Assembly (NCBI RefSeq): GCF_905475395.1
Contig: NC_058342.1
Coordinates: forward strand, 14,666,640-14,730,639
Length of the DNA: 64,000 bases
Source: Chrysoperla carnea
Lineage: Eukaryota; Arthropoda; Insecta; Neuroptera; Chrysopidae
Direction of reading: 5' to 3'
The notes under the pieces were generated by a model, which searched no databases, was not told the origin of the DNA, and was given only the letters and a program-made list of their open reading frames with translations. Numbering within the stretch: the stretch's first letter is position 1; each line of letters starts with the position of its first letter. Positions 12,061-25,637 of this stretch are shown in pieces. Both the position numbers and the translations under genes were made by a program.

Positions 12061-14205
12061 CCCTTAAACTCATCCGAAAGGTTGTACCTTGTAGTTTTTG
12101 AACAGGAAGCTGAAAATTTTAGATCAGTTCCACCGTTAGGTGTCGAGGGTTTGAAGAATGAAGAAAGCTTATAATTTTCTGATTACTTTGAAAGCGTACA
12201 CAGGGCGAAAAAATAATATACGCATTCGAAAGCTTCTGCATGTCCGTATAAAAGTTACTCACCGTGTCGTTAACTGAACCCAATTTTTTTTATTTTTGGG
12301 ATTTAAACTACTGTATATACCGTAGATCAAATTCCGAAACAAAAATTTGTTTACTCTTTTGCCGACGACTTCATTTCTGCACTGAAAATTAGCTTTTAGG
12401 AACAACGACATACATTTTATTAAATAAATTTTCGATTACTTTATTAAATAACAACGTTTTTGTTCAACAATTTTTCCTTATATATTAAGAAATTTAGTAC
12501 AAGAAATATGGATTTTGAGCTCAAAAATGTTAACACGTCGCTAAAAATTTAACTACAGGTATTTGAAACGATGTAAAATAATATAACAAAGTTGTTGTCA
12601 CGTGGAACTTTTAGAAAATTGGGAAATGGAAAATAAAAAAACCTTTCAACCACCAATTTAAAAGCTACCTATCTATTACTTGGAAAATTTGAGTAAAAAA
12701 TGAAAAAGTGTCGAATTATCTGACGTTCAACTTTTAAAGTTGAACGTCCAGTTAATGTACAATTTTTTTTCAGTTAGTTTACAATTTTTAAGTTTTTGGA
12801 GGAACACTTTTTAAAATTTCTATTTCCCAATTTTCGAAAAGCCTCACGTGACAATATCTTTGACATGTTATTTAAATTCTTTTTAAATACCGGTAACCAA
12901 AATTTTCTACGAGGTGCTATAATTGTTGAGTTCAGATTTTTTTAACTCTGTTTGCTAATCCTAATTAAAAATGAAAAATAAAAAACTATGACTAATTTTC
13001 TCTATACTCTCCGCAAAAATAAAAACGCGGAACTTTATTTCGTTAAAAATACACAATATTTGCAGGCATGAAACTTTGTTATCTTTAATTTTTTTGGGCC
13101 ATACCAGGGCTCGTTTTAAGAGCAAAGAAGTGAACTTGAAGATGCTCTACTCTTGAAATTCGGTTCGGATAAATTCTTGAGATTTGTAGTGTGGTGATGC
13201 TAATCGGAAATTTAAGACCATTTGTAATAGAAAAGAAAGTTGAATGTTTGCCCTGCAACCCGACATGTGTCACGTACCTTTTATGAAAACTGTTAAGGTG
13301 CTATTTCATGGTGATGCAAACTTTTAGCGTTAAATTTGATCACATGGTATAATTTTGATCAGAGTGCCATCTTGATAGCCTCTTTACTCCTCCTGTATAG
13401 TAAATCCAGGCCTGCTTACGAATATAGTGTATTTTTAATTTTTGCGAAGAGTAATTTAAGAAATTAAAATAACAAATTTAATAGCTATAACTAATTTTTT
13501 TAATGAAAAATAAATAACTATGATTGGGATTTCTCTACAATCTTTTTAGAGAAAAGTCAACAAATATTCTTTAAATTGTAGAGTCTCGATAATCGGGAAT
13601 CCATAATAACCATGGGTCTTCCGATTAATGGAAAAACTCTTTATAAATAAAACATTGCAAAAGGTGCATTGGAATGTATGTATTTAAGCGAGTCTATACA
13701 CACAGAATCAAACTCAGTGTTAATGTGATGCTATTGTGTTTTTAGAACCATATTGGATGTATATACAAACAAACAATATCATTTTTTTAGTGATTTGTAT
13801 AGAGCGATGTGGAAAGTGCGGGTGGTCGAAAAGTGTTATGTTTACTGGAAATTTCCGATTATCGTGACTCTACTGTATTTTAAGAAATTAACGATAAAAA
13901 AAAGTAACTAGAAAAATAAATAATAACTATATAGGATGTAACTGAAACAAGCATTTTGATATGAAGAACTTATTTATGTTTTTAAATGCTCCCCTTCGGA
14001 AGTACAGGCATCAAAAACTTTGCACCACGTGTTGCATTTCTGCCAAAATTTGACACTACTGACGCCAGAAACTTCCAAATAAAAGGCTCCGTAAAGTCCT
14101 TGAATATTGATCATTCGTTCAGATACATCATTCGTTCATGAGACATAAATTTTTCTTAACCCAATAAAATAAAGTCGATGAAAAATACTAACAATTTTGT
14201 AACAA

Positions 14206-16775
14206 TTATTCTCTTCCTCTTTCATCCAAATCAACGACTAAATCTTCTGATTTTGCATTTCGCATTGTTTTCATTTTCCTCGAATCACCCCTACCTAGTA
14301 TTGGTCTTAAAGCAGTTGGATAAATATTATTACGCGGTTTTGTATTAGTTGTGGAAACATTTGCATAATTATTTGATGTGGCTTGTGATTGTGTTCGTGA
14401 GGCTTCGGCTAAGTATTTATTACGATCAGCCCTTGGTTGCCAACTATTAAATGGTACGTGTCCAAGATTGTTCGCTTCAGGTGAGGCTTCGGCTAAGTAT
14501 TTATTACAATTAGCGCTTGGTTGCCAGCTATTAGATAGTGTGTGACCAAGATTGTTCGCTTCTTTTAAAATGTTCATTTTGTGGAAAATTTTAATTGTAC
14601 TTTCCATCTGAACCCGGTAAAATTGTTCAAAAATTGGTTGCCCTAAATTGTTTAAGTAATATTTTTGTAAATCGTATGGAGGTAATCCAAATTTATTTTT
14701 GACGATATCCATTGCTAATCGAAGCCATAGTTTGGAAGTTTTTGATAATTTATCATTGAAGTGCAATTGAGCATGGACTTCTACCTGTAATTCAGTGAAT
14801 TGGTGTGGAAAGTATGTACAGATTCCAATTCCATTTTGAAATAACTGAAATTAAATTTTGTATGTTATTTTACCTGTTCGGACATTTCGGATACAAATGG
14901 TTGTGTTTCAGCAAGGCCACAAAAATTAAATAAAAAACAAGTGAAAATAAAAAATGGACTGAGTTAATTGATGAAATATCTTATATGGACAGTGTTCAAT
15001 ATCAGTGTTTGTATAATTTTTTATAAATAATGATAAGTTTAAAATAGAGAACCATTCATGTATTAAAGAATAAAGGGGCGACCATTTCTTTCAGGGACCA
15101 TTTTTTGGAATCTACATGTTTTGAAACGAATTTTTAAACGAAAAAAATGTTTCTTTGAAAATCTTTTGATCCCGTTATTGTTATCGGATCGGTTTAATAT
15201 GTCTATTGTTGCATTCAAGTTTCTTTTTGTATTTTTATAAGCTAAATTAAATTTTTGGATGTGTTTGGCTCTAAAATATTGCCAAAAATTGTTATAAACA
15301 ATTTTTATAAATAGAAAAATTGAATTTTTTGATTGCGAAAGTGGTTTTTAAAATTTTTGATTTGCTCATTTAATGCAAAAAAGGTTTCTTGTGATTTTAT
15401 TGTAAAGGTCGCCATTTCTGAGTTACTACTCAAAATGTCAAGAATGGTTGAAAACCAATCTTTGAACATTCCTTCACAAAATCTCAAGGCGTAATTAAAG
15501 CTTTTTTTATTCTAAAGCCTTAATTTTTAATACTACGACACCGCCCGAAGTTGTATAATTTTTTAACTGTTTTTTTGGGATCTTCTTTGTATCATGCATA
15601 ATCCAAAACCAAGGGTCACAGAAGTTTTGAATTTTTTTTAAACGTTAAGATAAATTCCCAAAAATCGTACACATATCGGTAAAATCGAAAAAATCATAAA
15701 AATTTGTTTGTAATTTGAATAAAAATGCTTATCTATTTTTTGATACTTCTAAGAATACCCTAATTTTCAATGCCCTAAGAATACCCTAATTAATCATATT
15801 CCTTGGCAATCCACGAATTTCCTCGTTTGTGGCCCCTCTGAAAATTCTGTTATCTTTTTTATGATCAGATATTTATAAAAGTTGCTAACCTGAATCGTAA
15901 ATAATTCCAAATCTTCTTCTTGACCAGATTTTAATAGCATCTTCAAATAAATGTAAAGAGAGATAGTAAAAAGACTTATTGGTCTACCAGAACTTAATCT
16001 AGCTTTATAGATAAAATCTCCTAACAATCTAACTGCATACCGAAAATATATTGGGTTTCTTAACTGCAGCATTTCACGATCTATAAAGCCAAAAAAATTT
16101 ATTATTCTTCACACTCTGTTAAAATCTAATTGTATCAGATACTCTAGGAGTATTCAATGTAAGCTAAATTCTAAGCTAAGTTTTGAAAAAAAAAAAAAAA
16201 AAATACGGGTTTTAAAACCTAGATAACTTAAACTTTTAATCTACCGTCATGTCATATTTCATATTTTTCTAAATAAAAAAAAATTTCAAACCGAAACATC
16301 CTCATCTCGTTTCTTTTATCATTTTTGATAAAAATAATTTTTCTGAAATTTTTTTTTTTTCATTTGATAGAATCTATGCTTATGTTTTTTATCTTGTCTG
16401 TCGAAAACAACACGTTCTTTTTAATATCATTTTTCCAAAATATAAGAAAAATTTTTAAATAAAAAGAAATTCCTAGAACGTAAAAATTTAAAATGGCGCT
16501 CGTGTGAAAAATATAACAAAAATTAAATCTTCTTAAATTTGATTTTCTGTGGGTACAACTATACATGAACGCCATTTTGTCTGTCTCTAGATTGATTGGA
16601 ACTAAATTCCAAATCACATAGGTTGCGTTTTAATTTTGTCCTTAATTAAATTAAATTAATTACTTACGTTGATAATCTAATTGAAGTTTCATAATAAATG
16701 GATTTTTAAAATTTACTGAAGCCAATTCGTAATAATTAATTGGTGGTGTTGCCATGTTGAAGAAATTGTCTTTTG
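14206..16775 (-). CDS. Exons of a lipid-transfer-type protein, probable upstream part of the same gene
   Basis: Exon A (16775-16668) encodes KDNFFNMATPPINYYELASV. It splices in phase (C+AT gives His) to exon B (16080-15890), which encodes REMLQLRNPIYFRYAVRLLG and later SGQEEDLELFTIQ and ends on CAG. A third block (14844-14206) begins LFQNGIGICTYFPHQFTELQ, continues HFNDKLSKTSKLWLRLAMDI and carries an imperfect tandem repeat (EANNLGHxxxNSWQP...NKYLAEAS, twice). It runs into a stop at 14206. A further coding-looking stretch, GLAETQPFVSEMSEQ, ends at 14874, only 29 nt before the third block. Helical, Tyr/Leu-rich sequence and position upstream of the VWD exons on the same strand suggest the body of the same lipoprotein. 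I found no exon joining 14206 to 7325, so these may instead be a truncated paralogue. Confidence 0.5.
14936..15010. mobile_element. AAGTGAAAAC-family head fragment next to coding sequence
   Basis: The head ACAAGTGAAAATAAAAAATG with GACTGAGTTAATTGATGAAA begins at 14937, directly against the coding-looking segment ending at 14874. It breaks off by about 15010. It may have cut away the upstream part of that exon. Confidence 0.6.
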
Positions 16776-17317
16776 CTGATGTTAAAATGAAAAATCATTC
16801 AATTTTATCGACTTCCGTTCTTTACGAAATACGACGAAACAATGTTAATAACATTATGTAATATGTTATATAAATCTGTACGACTAACTTACCGACACAC
16901 GAAGTCACACTCGTGTATATTCGCCAATTCCGATTTTTGTTATGCAATGAACTGACTAAAATAAAATATTTCGAAACTGCGCATAACAAAATTCTGCTAA
17001 GTACGACCTCATTCGATCTGTTACAATAAGTAGCACACAATTGTGAAAGTAGCTACGAATATTTAAATAGTCCCTAGGGATATTAATTTAAATAGAGAAA
17101 AATTTTATAGGCTGTCACCCTGTTTGCTACAGCGCATGAAAGAATTTAACGTCGGTCTTATACTCTTATATAATTTGTTTTTTTTTCGTCATGCGGGTTT
17201 ATCTTGATTTTTTAATATTATTTCTACAAAAAAACTAGATTAAGAAGTTTTGTTTTAACGCGTAATTTATTTAGTCGAACGTAATAACTATGTGATAAAC
17301 GTTAAATTTATTTCGAA

Positions 17318-17537
17318 ATGGAAAATAATGCTGTAATAGATGGGAATGATTTCAAACGGCGAAATAATTCATTCAAGGAGCTTTTAAAACAACATATTAT
17401 GGCAAAATATGAAGAATCAATAACATTGAAGAAACAGTTAAAACAAGAAATTGATGATGAAATTAACGTAGAAAAATTCAAGTCCAATATGAGTCTATGT
17501 TCATCGATTCAAGAAAATTACGTGGGGGAAAAGTAAT
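17318..17537 (+). CDS. First exon or small ORF, Lys/Glu-rich helical protein, unknown
   Basis: ATG at 17318 opens 72 codons: MENNAVIDGNDFKRRNNSFK, then KELLKQHIMAKYEES and LKKQLKQEIDDEINVEKFKS. The stop is TAA at 17534. The charged heptad-like run suggests a coiled coil. The end is ambiguous: AAAAGTAATG contains a possible donor at 17533, so this may be exon 1 of a longer gene. Phase does not fit a direct join to the zinc-finger exon at 24008. The sequence upstream (17060-17310) is AT-rich. I do not recognise the protein. Confidence 0.5.
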
Positions 17538-17599
17538 GAATATTCTATTGTACTAGTTTTTTCAAATTAAAACGTAATTTTTAAACAGGCATTAAAATT

Positions 17600-20500
17600 A
17601 TATTAAGCGATCAGTGGCGGATTTGAATGTGAGTGCGCTCTAGGCCCCAGGTATTCACGTTATTCGGCACGAAAAAATGAAACTAAATTGTTTGATTTTA
17701 AGAAAATTGTGTTCTGGGGTAGATCGAGAATCATTGCTGCGGTACATTTTAAAATTATTTTCGTAACATACAGGATGTTCGGAAAACACGAAACGTATCA
17801 AAGTTGTATTTTTAATGGAAAATCCTTTATATTATTATATTTTCAGGTTCTAAAATTTCAAAATAAAAGTTAGTTTCTCTGAAACGTCACGTTTTTCGAA
17901 ATATTCTGTATTTTCTAAAAATAGATATAAATTTCGATGTATAATTTCTCGCAAAGCTTATCTATATCCGTTTTTAAAACCATATTTAACGTGGAATCTA
18001 CTGATCGATTGAATTTTTTTGTCGCAAATATCACAGTAGCAATTGGTGTCACTTGGCGCTACGCGCTCTGGTGGTTAAAAAGTATAACTACTGCTAGGGT
18101 GACAGCTGTGATTTAATTACCTAGAGTTACGTAGTTGTTATTTATATAATATTATGTTAAAAAGAATAAATCGTATTTAATAAAACAATTACAATTTTTT
18201 TTTTATTAAAAATTATGCGATCATTAATTTATTATTTATTTATCGATTACAAAAAATATACACTCAATAATTTAAATATTTAACAAGTGATATAATTACT
18301 TAACAATGAAACAAAAAAATAAAATTTTACTCTACTTATAAAAAATTCACAATTCCATCACAATTTATAAAAAATATGAATGGAAAGTTTTTTTTTAAGT
18401 GGAGTAAAATTTGATTTTTGCCATAACTTTATTTTGATGGGTTGGCAAACAAAAATTTTGGGTGGATAAACCGTTGGTTAACGGATTTCATTTTCACTTT
18501 GTGAAAATTCGCATTTGAGAATACTAAAGAAAATTTTAATTTCCTTATAACTTAAAATTGAATGGTGGAAAATTATAAATTTTGGGTGGACAAATAATTT
18601 TCAAACGAATGACATCTGTATCTTATGAAAATTTGTATCTGGGGGTGATAGTTTCACGGGGCTACGGTTATTCAATTGAATTAGCTTTCGTTAAAAACCA
18701 TCCTACCTGAAAGTATTAGCCTTCGACTCTTGGGCTAACACCTGGAAATCGAAAAGGACAAAAACTTATACAATGCGGATATTTTTATTATACATATATA
18801 CTTTTTTATTTAAAAATTTTTTAGAATTATATAAAATCTTTAAAAAATTATAAATTTGTACTTATATAATAAAAAACGAGGTCGAGGTACTTTGTTCAAC
18901 ACATGGCTCGATTGCGTTAGTAGTTGAAACAACATCCGGAACTTATTCTATCATTTTTTTTCTATTCTTTTATCGCCGGTTTGTACATCTTTTTTCCAAT
19001 AATGCTGACCTTTCTTTACCCTGATAAAAAGTCCGATTGAATTCCAATTCAAATTTCCAATTCATTCCGATCAATCCAATAGAATCCAATATGAAATTTC
19101 CAATTTGGTACCATTTATGAATTGCACCCAATCGGATTGGATTGAATTGGAATTTTTTTTTCCAATTAAATCCGATTCATTTCAATTAAATTTCGATTCA
19201 ATATTTTATTTGGTTTCAATTGGAACGAATAGGAATGAATCGAAACGAAATCGAAAAAATTCCTATTTATGAATCGGATTTTTTTATCAGGGTAATAACA
19301 TCATCATCTTCGTTTGAAGAATAATTTGATGTTGTTAAGTTGGCATCGCACGATTTTTTGTATAGTAACCAGCGTTGCCAATTCTACCAACTTTAAGGTA
19401 GATCTATCTATTACTTTCTTCATAAATTTTTCGAATTTTCATTTCCAATTATCATCTGATTGTTTGGTTACTAATTAATTGCTTGTTTTGGTAATCTATT
19501 AAAATCATTTTGTAATTGTATCTTTCTTGATAATTTTCGATGACGAATCACTAGATGATGTACTCGTTGTTTTTTGGTTTACTAATTTCATTTTTAATAT
19601 TTTCTCGTGAAAATTGACGTTTTACGTGGCCTTCAACGTCAGAACATCGCTTCAAATTCACTACGGAATTCACAGTTTTACATTGTTCATTAAATTAGCG
19701 GGTTTTTTGTCATCATTTTCACTACTATTCTTTGTTTCTGCATTAACTAATTTTTTTTTTATTAACGATTGATGTTTAAACTTTAGATTTAGATATCTGT
19801 GATTTTCTGCTTATACTTAAAGAAATTTTTCTATTATCACACTGCGTAACGTTGAAGAAATATTGTTTGTTTCATCCTCCAACCTTCTGAAAAAAAAAAG
19901 AAATTTTACTTCCAATTTTTTTTTATCTACCCTCGGCACTAAAAAAAAGGTGGCAAATTTTTTTCGTTAAAATTTGCATGCATGTTGCTTCACGGTCCTT
20001 TTGAGTTTTATATCGTTTGGAGAAAGAGAATAAGCTCAATGTTTGTAATGACGTACCGCATGGAGCACCCACATGTAACATACTTGTAATGTACAAATTG
20101 GTCATGAATTTCCGATTGTTTGGACGACAATTCTGATCCAATAATATGTGAATAATATTGAACAGGCCTCGCCGATTTATATAGGAGTTGGTGAAAAATG
20201 TTTGCCTGAGTGTACTCAACAAAATTATATTCATGCGAACTTGTGCTTTTTCGATTTAGGCTTACAGGTTGGGACAGAAGTACCCCACGCCCGGACACCA
20301 CATTCTGCACCACTTAAAAAAACTATTGGATTTTATATTTTGGGAAATTCTTAGCATTTGGTCCTTGATGTTTTTTACATAGCCTCAGTTTTCGAGATGT
20401 AAGCATTTAAAAAAAAAAACAATGCGAATTTTCGCCGAAAACTCGTTATTGACGAAATTAAAGATTATTTTGTGCTTTCGGTCAAAAATTTGAAAGCCAT

Positions 20501-20870
20501 TATATATTTTATTGTGGAGGATTCTAGGTAAATTTTTACTCGTGACAATTTTCAACCCCACCGTTTTCGATATATAAGCGTTTAAAAAATAGAAAATACG
20601 AATTTTTACAATGAATGCTTTTACAATTCTAATGATTCCATTGTTTTCTTACCTTTTTAATTTTTTTTCATCTGTAGAAGGCGTCTCTTTCATGGTTATT
20701 TTCTTTCCTAGAATAAAATTTTTTTTATTAATCAATTCCGATACTATGTATTTGAAATTGTTAATACTAGTTTTTCAAAAATATTAAAAAAATTAGGGAT
20801 GAAGATTGTATAAGATTGACTAGATAACAATAAAATACTCGTATTAATTACCTCGCGATATGATAAACAG
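17600..20870. other. AT-rich intergenic sequence with repeat debris
   Basis: No exon is supported here. There is an internally repetitive AATTGGAATT/GATTCGAATTT-like tract at 19030-19270 bounded by GATAAAAAGTCCGATT and a partial complement near 19276-19290, suggesting a small foldback. A fragment at 18880-18948 copies the exon end at 20878-20948. The stretch 20216-20290 is related to 24998-25070 (ATTATATTCATGCG and neighbours). Confidence 0.5.
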
Positions 20871-20874
20871 ACGT

Positions 20875-21042
20875 TCAACACGAGGTCGAGGTACTTTGTT
20901 CAACACATGGCTCGATTCCGTTAGTAGTTGAAACAACATCCGGTAACAAACTTATTCTTTCCTCGCTGATCACCATATTATCACCGGTTTGCACGGTCCG
21001 ATCCAGCGGGGCGAGCCGGGCAACAATGTGGGGCGGCAAATC
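20875..21042 (-). CDS. Terminal coding exon, unknown protein
   Basis: An acceptor (TATATTTTCAG) at 21043 leads into 55 codons plus TGA, in phase 0: DLPPHIVARLAPLDRTVQTG, then DNMVISEERISLLPDVVS and a Ser/Thr/Cys-rich end, EQSTSTSC. Its GC content is clearly higher than that of the surroundings, and codon use looks like constrained coding sequence. Upstream exons should lie beyond 21.1 kb but I could not find them. I do not recognise the family. A fragment covering its last 70 nt is repeated at 18880-18948. Confidence 0.5.
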   Translation of the reverse strand, partial: DLPPHIVARLAPLDRTVQTGDNMVISEERISLLPDVVSTTNGIEPCVEQSTSTSC

Positions 21043-23069
21043 CTGAAAATATAATATATTGTTATCTCGATAAACGGGACTCAATAAGACCAGAACTATG
21101 TGGAATTTTTTTAATAATAATGTCTGCAAGAAATATCTTAAAAATTGTTTAAATGTCTGCTAAATCATTCTCGCGGTGTATTAATATATCATATTATATG
21201 TATATTAGTGGAGTAGCTAAGTAAATCTATCAGATTTTGATAATCAATTTGGAAATTGGCTAATTTTTTTAAATAGGTTTCTTTCGTTGTTAAAAACAGG
21301 GAAAAGAAGGTGTCCGGTTCCGGAATGTTCCGCACGACCTTCTACATCCGATTTTGGGACAATTTATCTCTACACTGTTTTCTTTGTTGACGTTTTCTGA
21401 GATATCCTGACTTCTATTAATCGCAATGCGACGAATAAAAAAAATGCTCGTTATGAATTTTTGCATCGATCTTGCCTGCTATCGAACCCTGAACATAGCA
21501 AAATAGCCTCAAAATCTCAAGAAAACCGCAGTAAGTTCATATTTTTAACTTTCTCTGATAACTTTTCGAAAAATAAGAGAATTATGACTTGAAATTTTGG
21601 AAAAATATCTAACTCATGATCATAACAAAATGTGATTTTTTAACAATTAGTTTACTTGACATTTAAATTTTATTTTTGTATTCAATTATACGAGGCGATC
21701 TAGAAAACGAGCTAGATACAGAAGATATATCCAAATTATTCTGATTTTGTATCCAATTATTCCATATGGCAGCCATTTTATTTATATATGTTATAGGTTA
21801 ATTTCCAAATTTTCATATGTTATAAATTAATTTTCAGATTAAATTATTTTAAACATAGAAACTTACCTCTGTTATATTTTCGTTTTGCGAAATATTGCAT
21901 TTTTTTCTGTTTTCAAAACTTGTATTTTGCATTTTTTCGGATCCATTTTTTCCAGGGCTACTTTTCCCGATTACCGTCTACCGACTTATAAGGATCGTGC
22001 CTATTAGCCAAATAATAATCACCTGATCGAAGCTGATTGACTGATGTCCCAATACTCCCAATACAACAGACTAGACCACCAGTGTGCAGCCCGTAACCAA
22101 ATTAGAAACGAATAATGAGTAACATAATAACTATAAGAGTAATTACGATTATCTAATTTACACTTTAATTCGAATTATCTTACAGGTCTTATTTATTATC
22201 TTAACATTTATACATTTTTTCCTGTTTCTTTCAATTTGGAGATTACCGACTTATCTAGTCTATTGTATTATATGTCTGTTCTTTTCCAATCAGTCTATAT
22301 TAAATTAAGTCTGTAAATAAGTGTCAATAATTTGTATTAAATTTTTGAATTTTAAAATTTAATCGTTAATGTTTTGAAAAAAATAATTTCTTATTTAAAT
22401 GTGAAAAATAAATTGGTGATATGTCGAGTTACAAGATCATTTTTAACTATCCACTTTTGGTGTCATTCATGAAAATATTAAAAGTATGAAATCAAGGTTT
22501 TTTTTTTCAAAATCATATAGGTTATAGAATTTTTCAATGCAATAGTTAAAGCTTTATATAAAATAAATCGTGATTTATTACGTATCCTGCTGAGTGAATT
22601 TGAATAAAAAACGCATGCACTGAAATTTTTTAATTTGAATATTGTGATTTTTCTTTTGAGATCCCAATAGAAAAGAGGTTTATTTACTTCCCCCAATTTT
22701 TGGAGGAGTGCAAAAACATCATTCGTCTAAACGGTTTAAAAATTTGCACAGTTTATCTCTTTGGTTTCAAGTCAATTCCGTGAAGCGAAAATTGAGCCTT
22801 CTTTGGCGGAATCCTACATCAAACTATATTTTTCTTACAAAGTCGAATCAGAATAAACTTCGAAATGAGAGGTTCATCTCTACGCAACCTGCGGGTCGCA
22901 TACATGTTTATTAAATTGTCAATTTATTTTGCGCCAATTCAAATAAAAGCTAGATCAATTAATTTACGTTACAACCCAGGAACCGTTAGTGAAACGTTTT
23001 TTACTCCTTATAACAAAAATCTAGTATTACCGGCCTAAACCTGTATTTACACATTTTTTTTAAGTTGAC

Positions 23070-23663
23070 ATTTGCTTGAAACTGGATAAATTTAATCGAG
23101 GAAGCTTTAAACTTCAATTAAAATCTCACTCTGATTCATAACTAACGAACATCAGATGAACGCTTTAATTTAGAAAGTTGTTCTTTATAAATACGTAAAC
23201 ATTTTTTGTTTGAAACATTTTTTTGAATAGTTTAGACATTAATTGCTAGCAAAAGCTCTACCTTTTTGTGCATTTGCTCATTCAATTTGAACAAAAATGA
23301 TCTTTATAGAAAAACAAACCACTTTATTGGAACATTTTTTCCAAAGAGTGCCTAGATTTCGCAGAAACAATAAGAAATAACAATTACATACAAAAAAACA
23401 ATTTTGGGTAAAACTTTTCTATCCGTTTTTTCTTAAACTGTACGGTTTTCGGAAAAATGTTTCAAACAAAAAATATTGCTTTATTAATCAATAACAACTT
23501 TCTAATTTAAAGTGTTCATCTATTGACTACCAGTTATGCATTAGAGCGAGCTTTTGATTGAGCCTTGAATGCTTGCGTAAGATATGCGCCTACACACCCA
23601 AAATTTTTCGCTTAAAGCATTTTTATTGATAAAAGTTATTTTTCGAGTTTCAAGCATAACTTA
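23070..23663. mobile_element. Foldback element, about 600 bp, copy 1
   Basis: It opens TTGCTTGAAACTGGATAAAT and closes with the complementary GAGTTTCAAGCATAACTT near 23640-23663. The arms also share the tract around TTTAGAAAGTTGTTCTTTA. A second copy is at 37090-37757, and related arms lie in the centre of the large element at 52266. The flanks 21130-23000 are AT-rich with no recognised gene. Confidence 0.65.
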
Positions 23664-25136
23664 AAAAAAAGCCATACTGTATATAAAGCCTGTGTTAAAA
23701 TAAAAAATATTTAGCTCACAGCTACGAATCTATGAGATTCATATTTTTGAACATTTAATTGTCTTCTCTCTTATATTTTAATTTGAACCTTTGAATCAAC
23801 AATTTTTTTGACAATAATAGTTTGAGAAAAGTGAACGAGACATTTTGAAGTACATGATGATTTAATTTTTTCAAAAATAAAATAACGATCAGAAATAAAA
23901 TTTTCACACATAAATTTTTACTAATGTCATAACTTTATTTTTAAGGCAAATATCAATATGATGCCAAAATTAAATAATCAAGCATATTTTATCAATAATC
24001 GATTTAGAAGTCATTGAATTGGAGAAAGAAATATGTAAAGTAAAAAATTGGAGTGATGAAGACATTATAGATTTAATGAACGCACTTTCAGTCGATCAAA
24101 TTGATACAAATTTAAAAAATGAAATTCAACGAATTGATGCTTGGTTTTCAAAAACATATTTTCGTTTAAAGTCATAGTTATTAAAAGGTAATTATGTAAA
24201 ATGGGATAAGCATGATTTTGAAAATCTAAAAAATAAAATGGATATAATATTGAGCTTTTTAAATGAAGATTCAAAATTTTAACTCAATACAATCTATTCA
24301 TACGAAATTATTGATATTATTAAAAAATTGGAAAGTAATAAGTATGATAAGTGTACTGTTCAGATTATTGATGAATATTCAGAACGATGTCTTTTATGCA
24401 AGAGAAAAGTGGATGGAAACAACTTAGATGAACACATTCTGGGAAAAAAACATCAAAAAAATTTAGATGATGTATTGAAAATTACTGCGTTGGATAGTTT
24501 TCATGCTGGATGGTCCAATATTCCAATCTCGTTGCGACTAACTAATGAAATTCTTTTTTTACCTCATTCAGAAAACGAAATCGAATGTTGTATTTGTAAT
24601 AAAAATATTAATTATCGAGAACTTATAGCTCATGTAGAAACACATCAGGGAATACCTGGTGAATTTATACTGTTAGAAATGGTTTCAAACAACCCGATAG
24701 ATGAAGAATTATTAAATACTAGATCTGGACTGATTAATCAAGGTAAGTTTTACTGTACGAAATGAAGCATTTCAGGTTGAAATTCTATGGAATAATATGA
24801 CTCTGCTCAAAACGTTCGTATGAGTGTGTAGAACAAAGTCATATTGATTAGAAAGTGTGCTTTTACTATGCGCACACACACGCGCGCTCGCTTAGAAGTT
24901 CCCTGAGCTAATTCTGTTAAAAAATCGTGAAATTTGAGAAAACAGTCATTGGACCTTATATTTTGGAACTCGAAGTCCGCACCAGTAGATTTTCATTCGA
25001 AAAAATCATATTCATGCGATCTTGTGCATTTTTGACTTAAAGTGAGACGGAAGTAACCCACTTTCAAACCTTCTCTTCAGAACTACAAAATAATTTTTAT
25101 TTTCCTTAATAACGAATTTTCGGGAAAACCCCATAC

Positions 25137-25367
25137 TTATTTTTGTTCAAACGTTCTCTTTTCATTTTTCATCTTACGTTTTATATTAATTTGTGTATAA
25201 TCATTTTTGTTCTCTTGTTTTTCTATTAGCTTATTCAACGGATCAGTGATGGGCTTAAATGTTTTTTCGAATGAAATGGCCGTTGTTTGTTCACCAGCTT
25301 TGAGCGCGTTATACTTTTTCTGTATAATATCACTCAACTTAACTAGCTGTTTCGTTGTCTGAAGCAT
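25137..25367 (-). CDS. Maverick/Polinton-associated small ORF
   Basis: An ORF of 76 codons reads KQLVKLSDIIQKKYNALKAG and then FEKTFKPITDPLNKLIEKQE, ending in a basic tail. ORFs of this type (a short helical region followed by a TFKPIT-like box) accompany Maverick-type integrases in insects, to my recollection; I cannot verify this here. It is the first of three minus-strand ORFs of the same remnant (25137, 25638, 28193). It could be the N-terminal fragment of a longer element protein. Confidence 0.5.
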   Translation of the reverse strand: MLQTTKQLVKLSDIIQKKYNALKAGEQTTAISFEKTFKPITDPLNKLIEKQENKNDYTQINIKRKMKNEKRTFEQK

Positions 25368-25637
25368 GTTATCACATGAAAGCTCACAAATTAAATGACC
25401 TATACAGTTGATAAACAGTGCTTAATAACCTAACAAGCATCATCAATCAACCTAGATAATATGCTCTTTATAAGGAATAATAATAAATCAGCTTATACTA
25501 CAGATTAGATAAATTTTTTTTTTTATTAAATGAAAATGAATTATATAAAAATTACTATTTAGATTAAAAACAAATACAAAAAAATCTTTTTTTAATTATG
25601 AATAAAGACAATCATCTAATTTTTAATATTATAATAA

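Noticed and set aside
16822-17040. Minus-strand ORF upstream of the 16.7-kb exon, possible first exon
   Set aside because: There is no signal-peptide pattern, no donor in phase with the exon at 16775, and the composition looks non-coding.
20008-20313. Overlapping minus-strand ORFs of about 100 codons
   Set aside because: Two frames and the opposite strand are all open over the same stretch, parts recur as a repeat near 25.0 kb, and there are no domain-like motifs.
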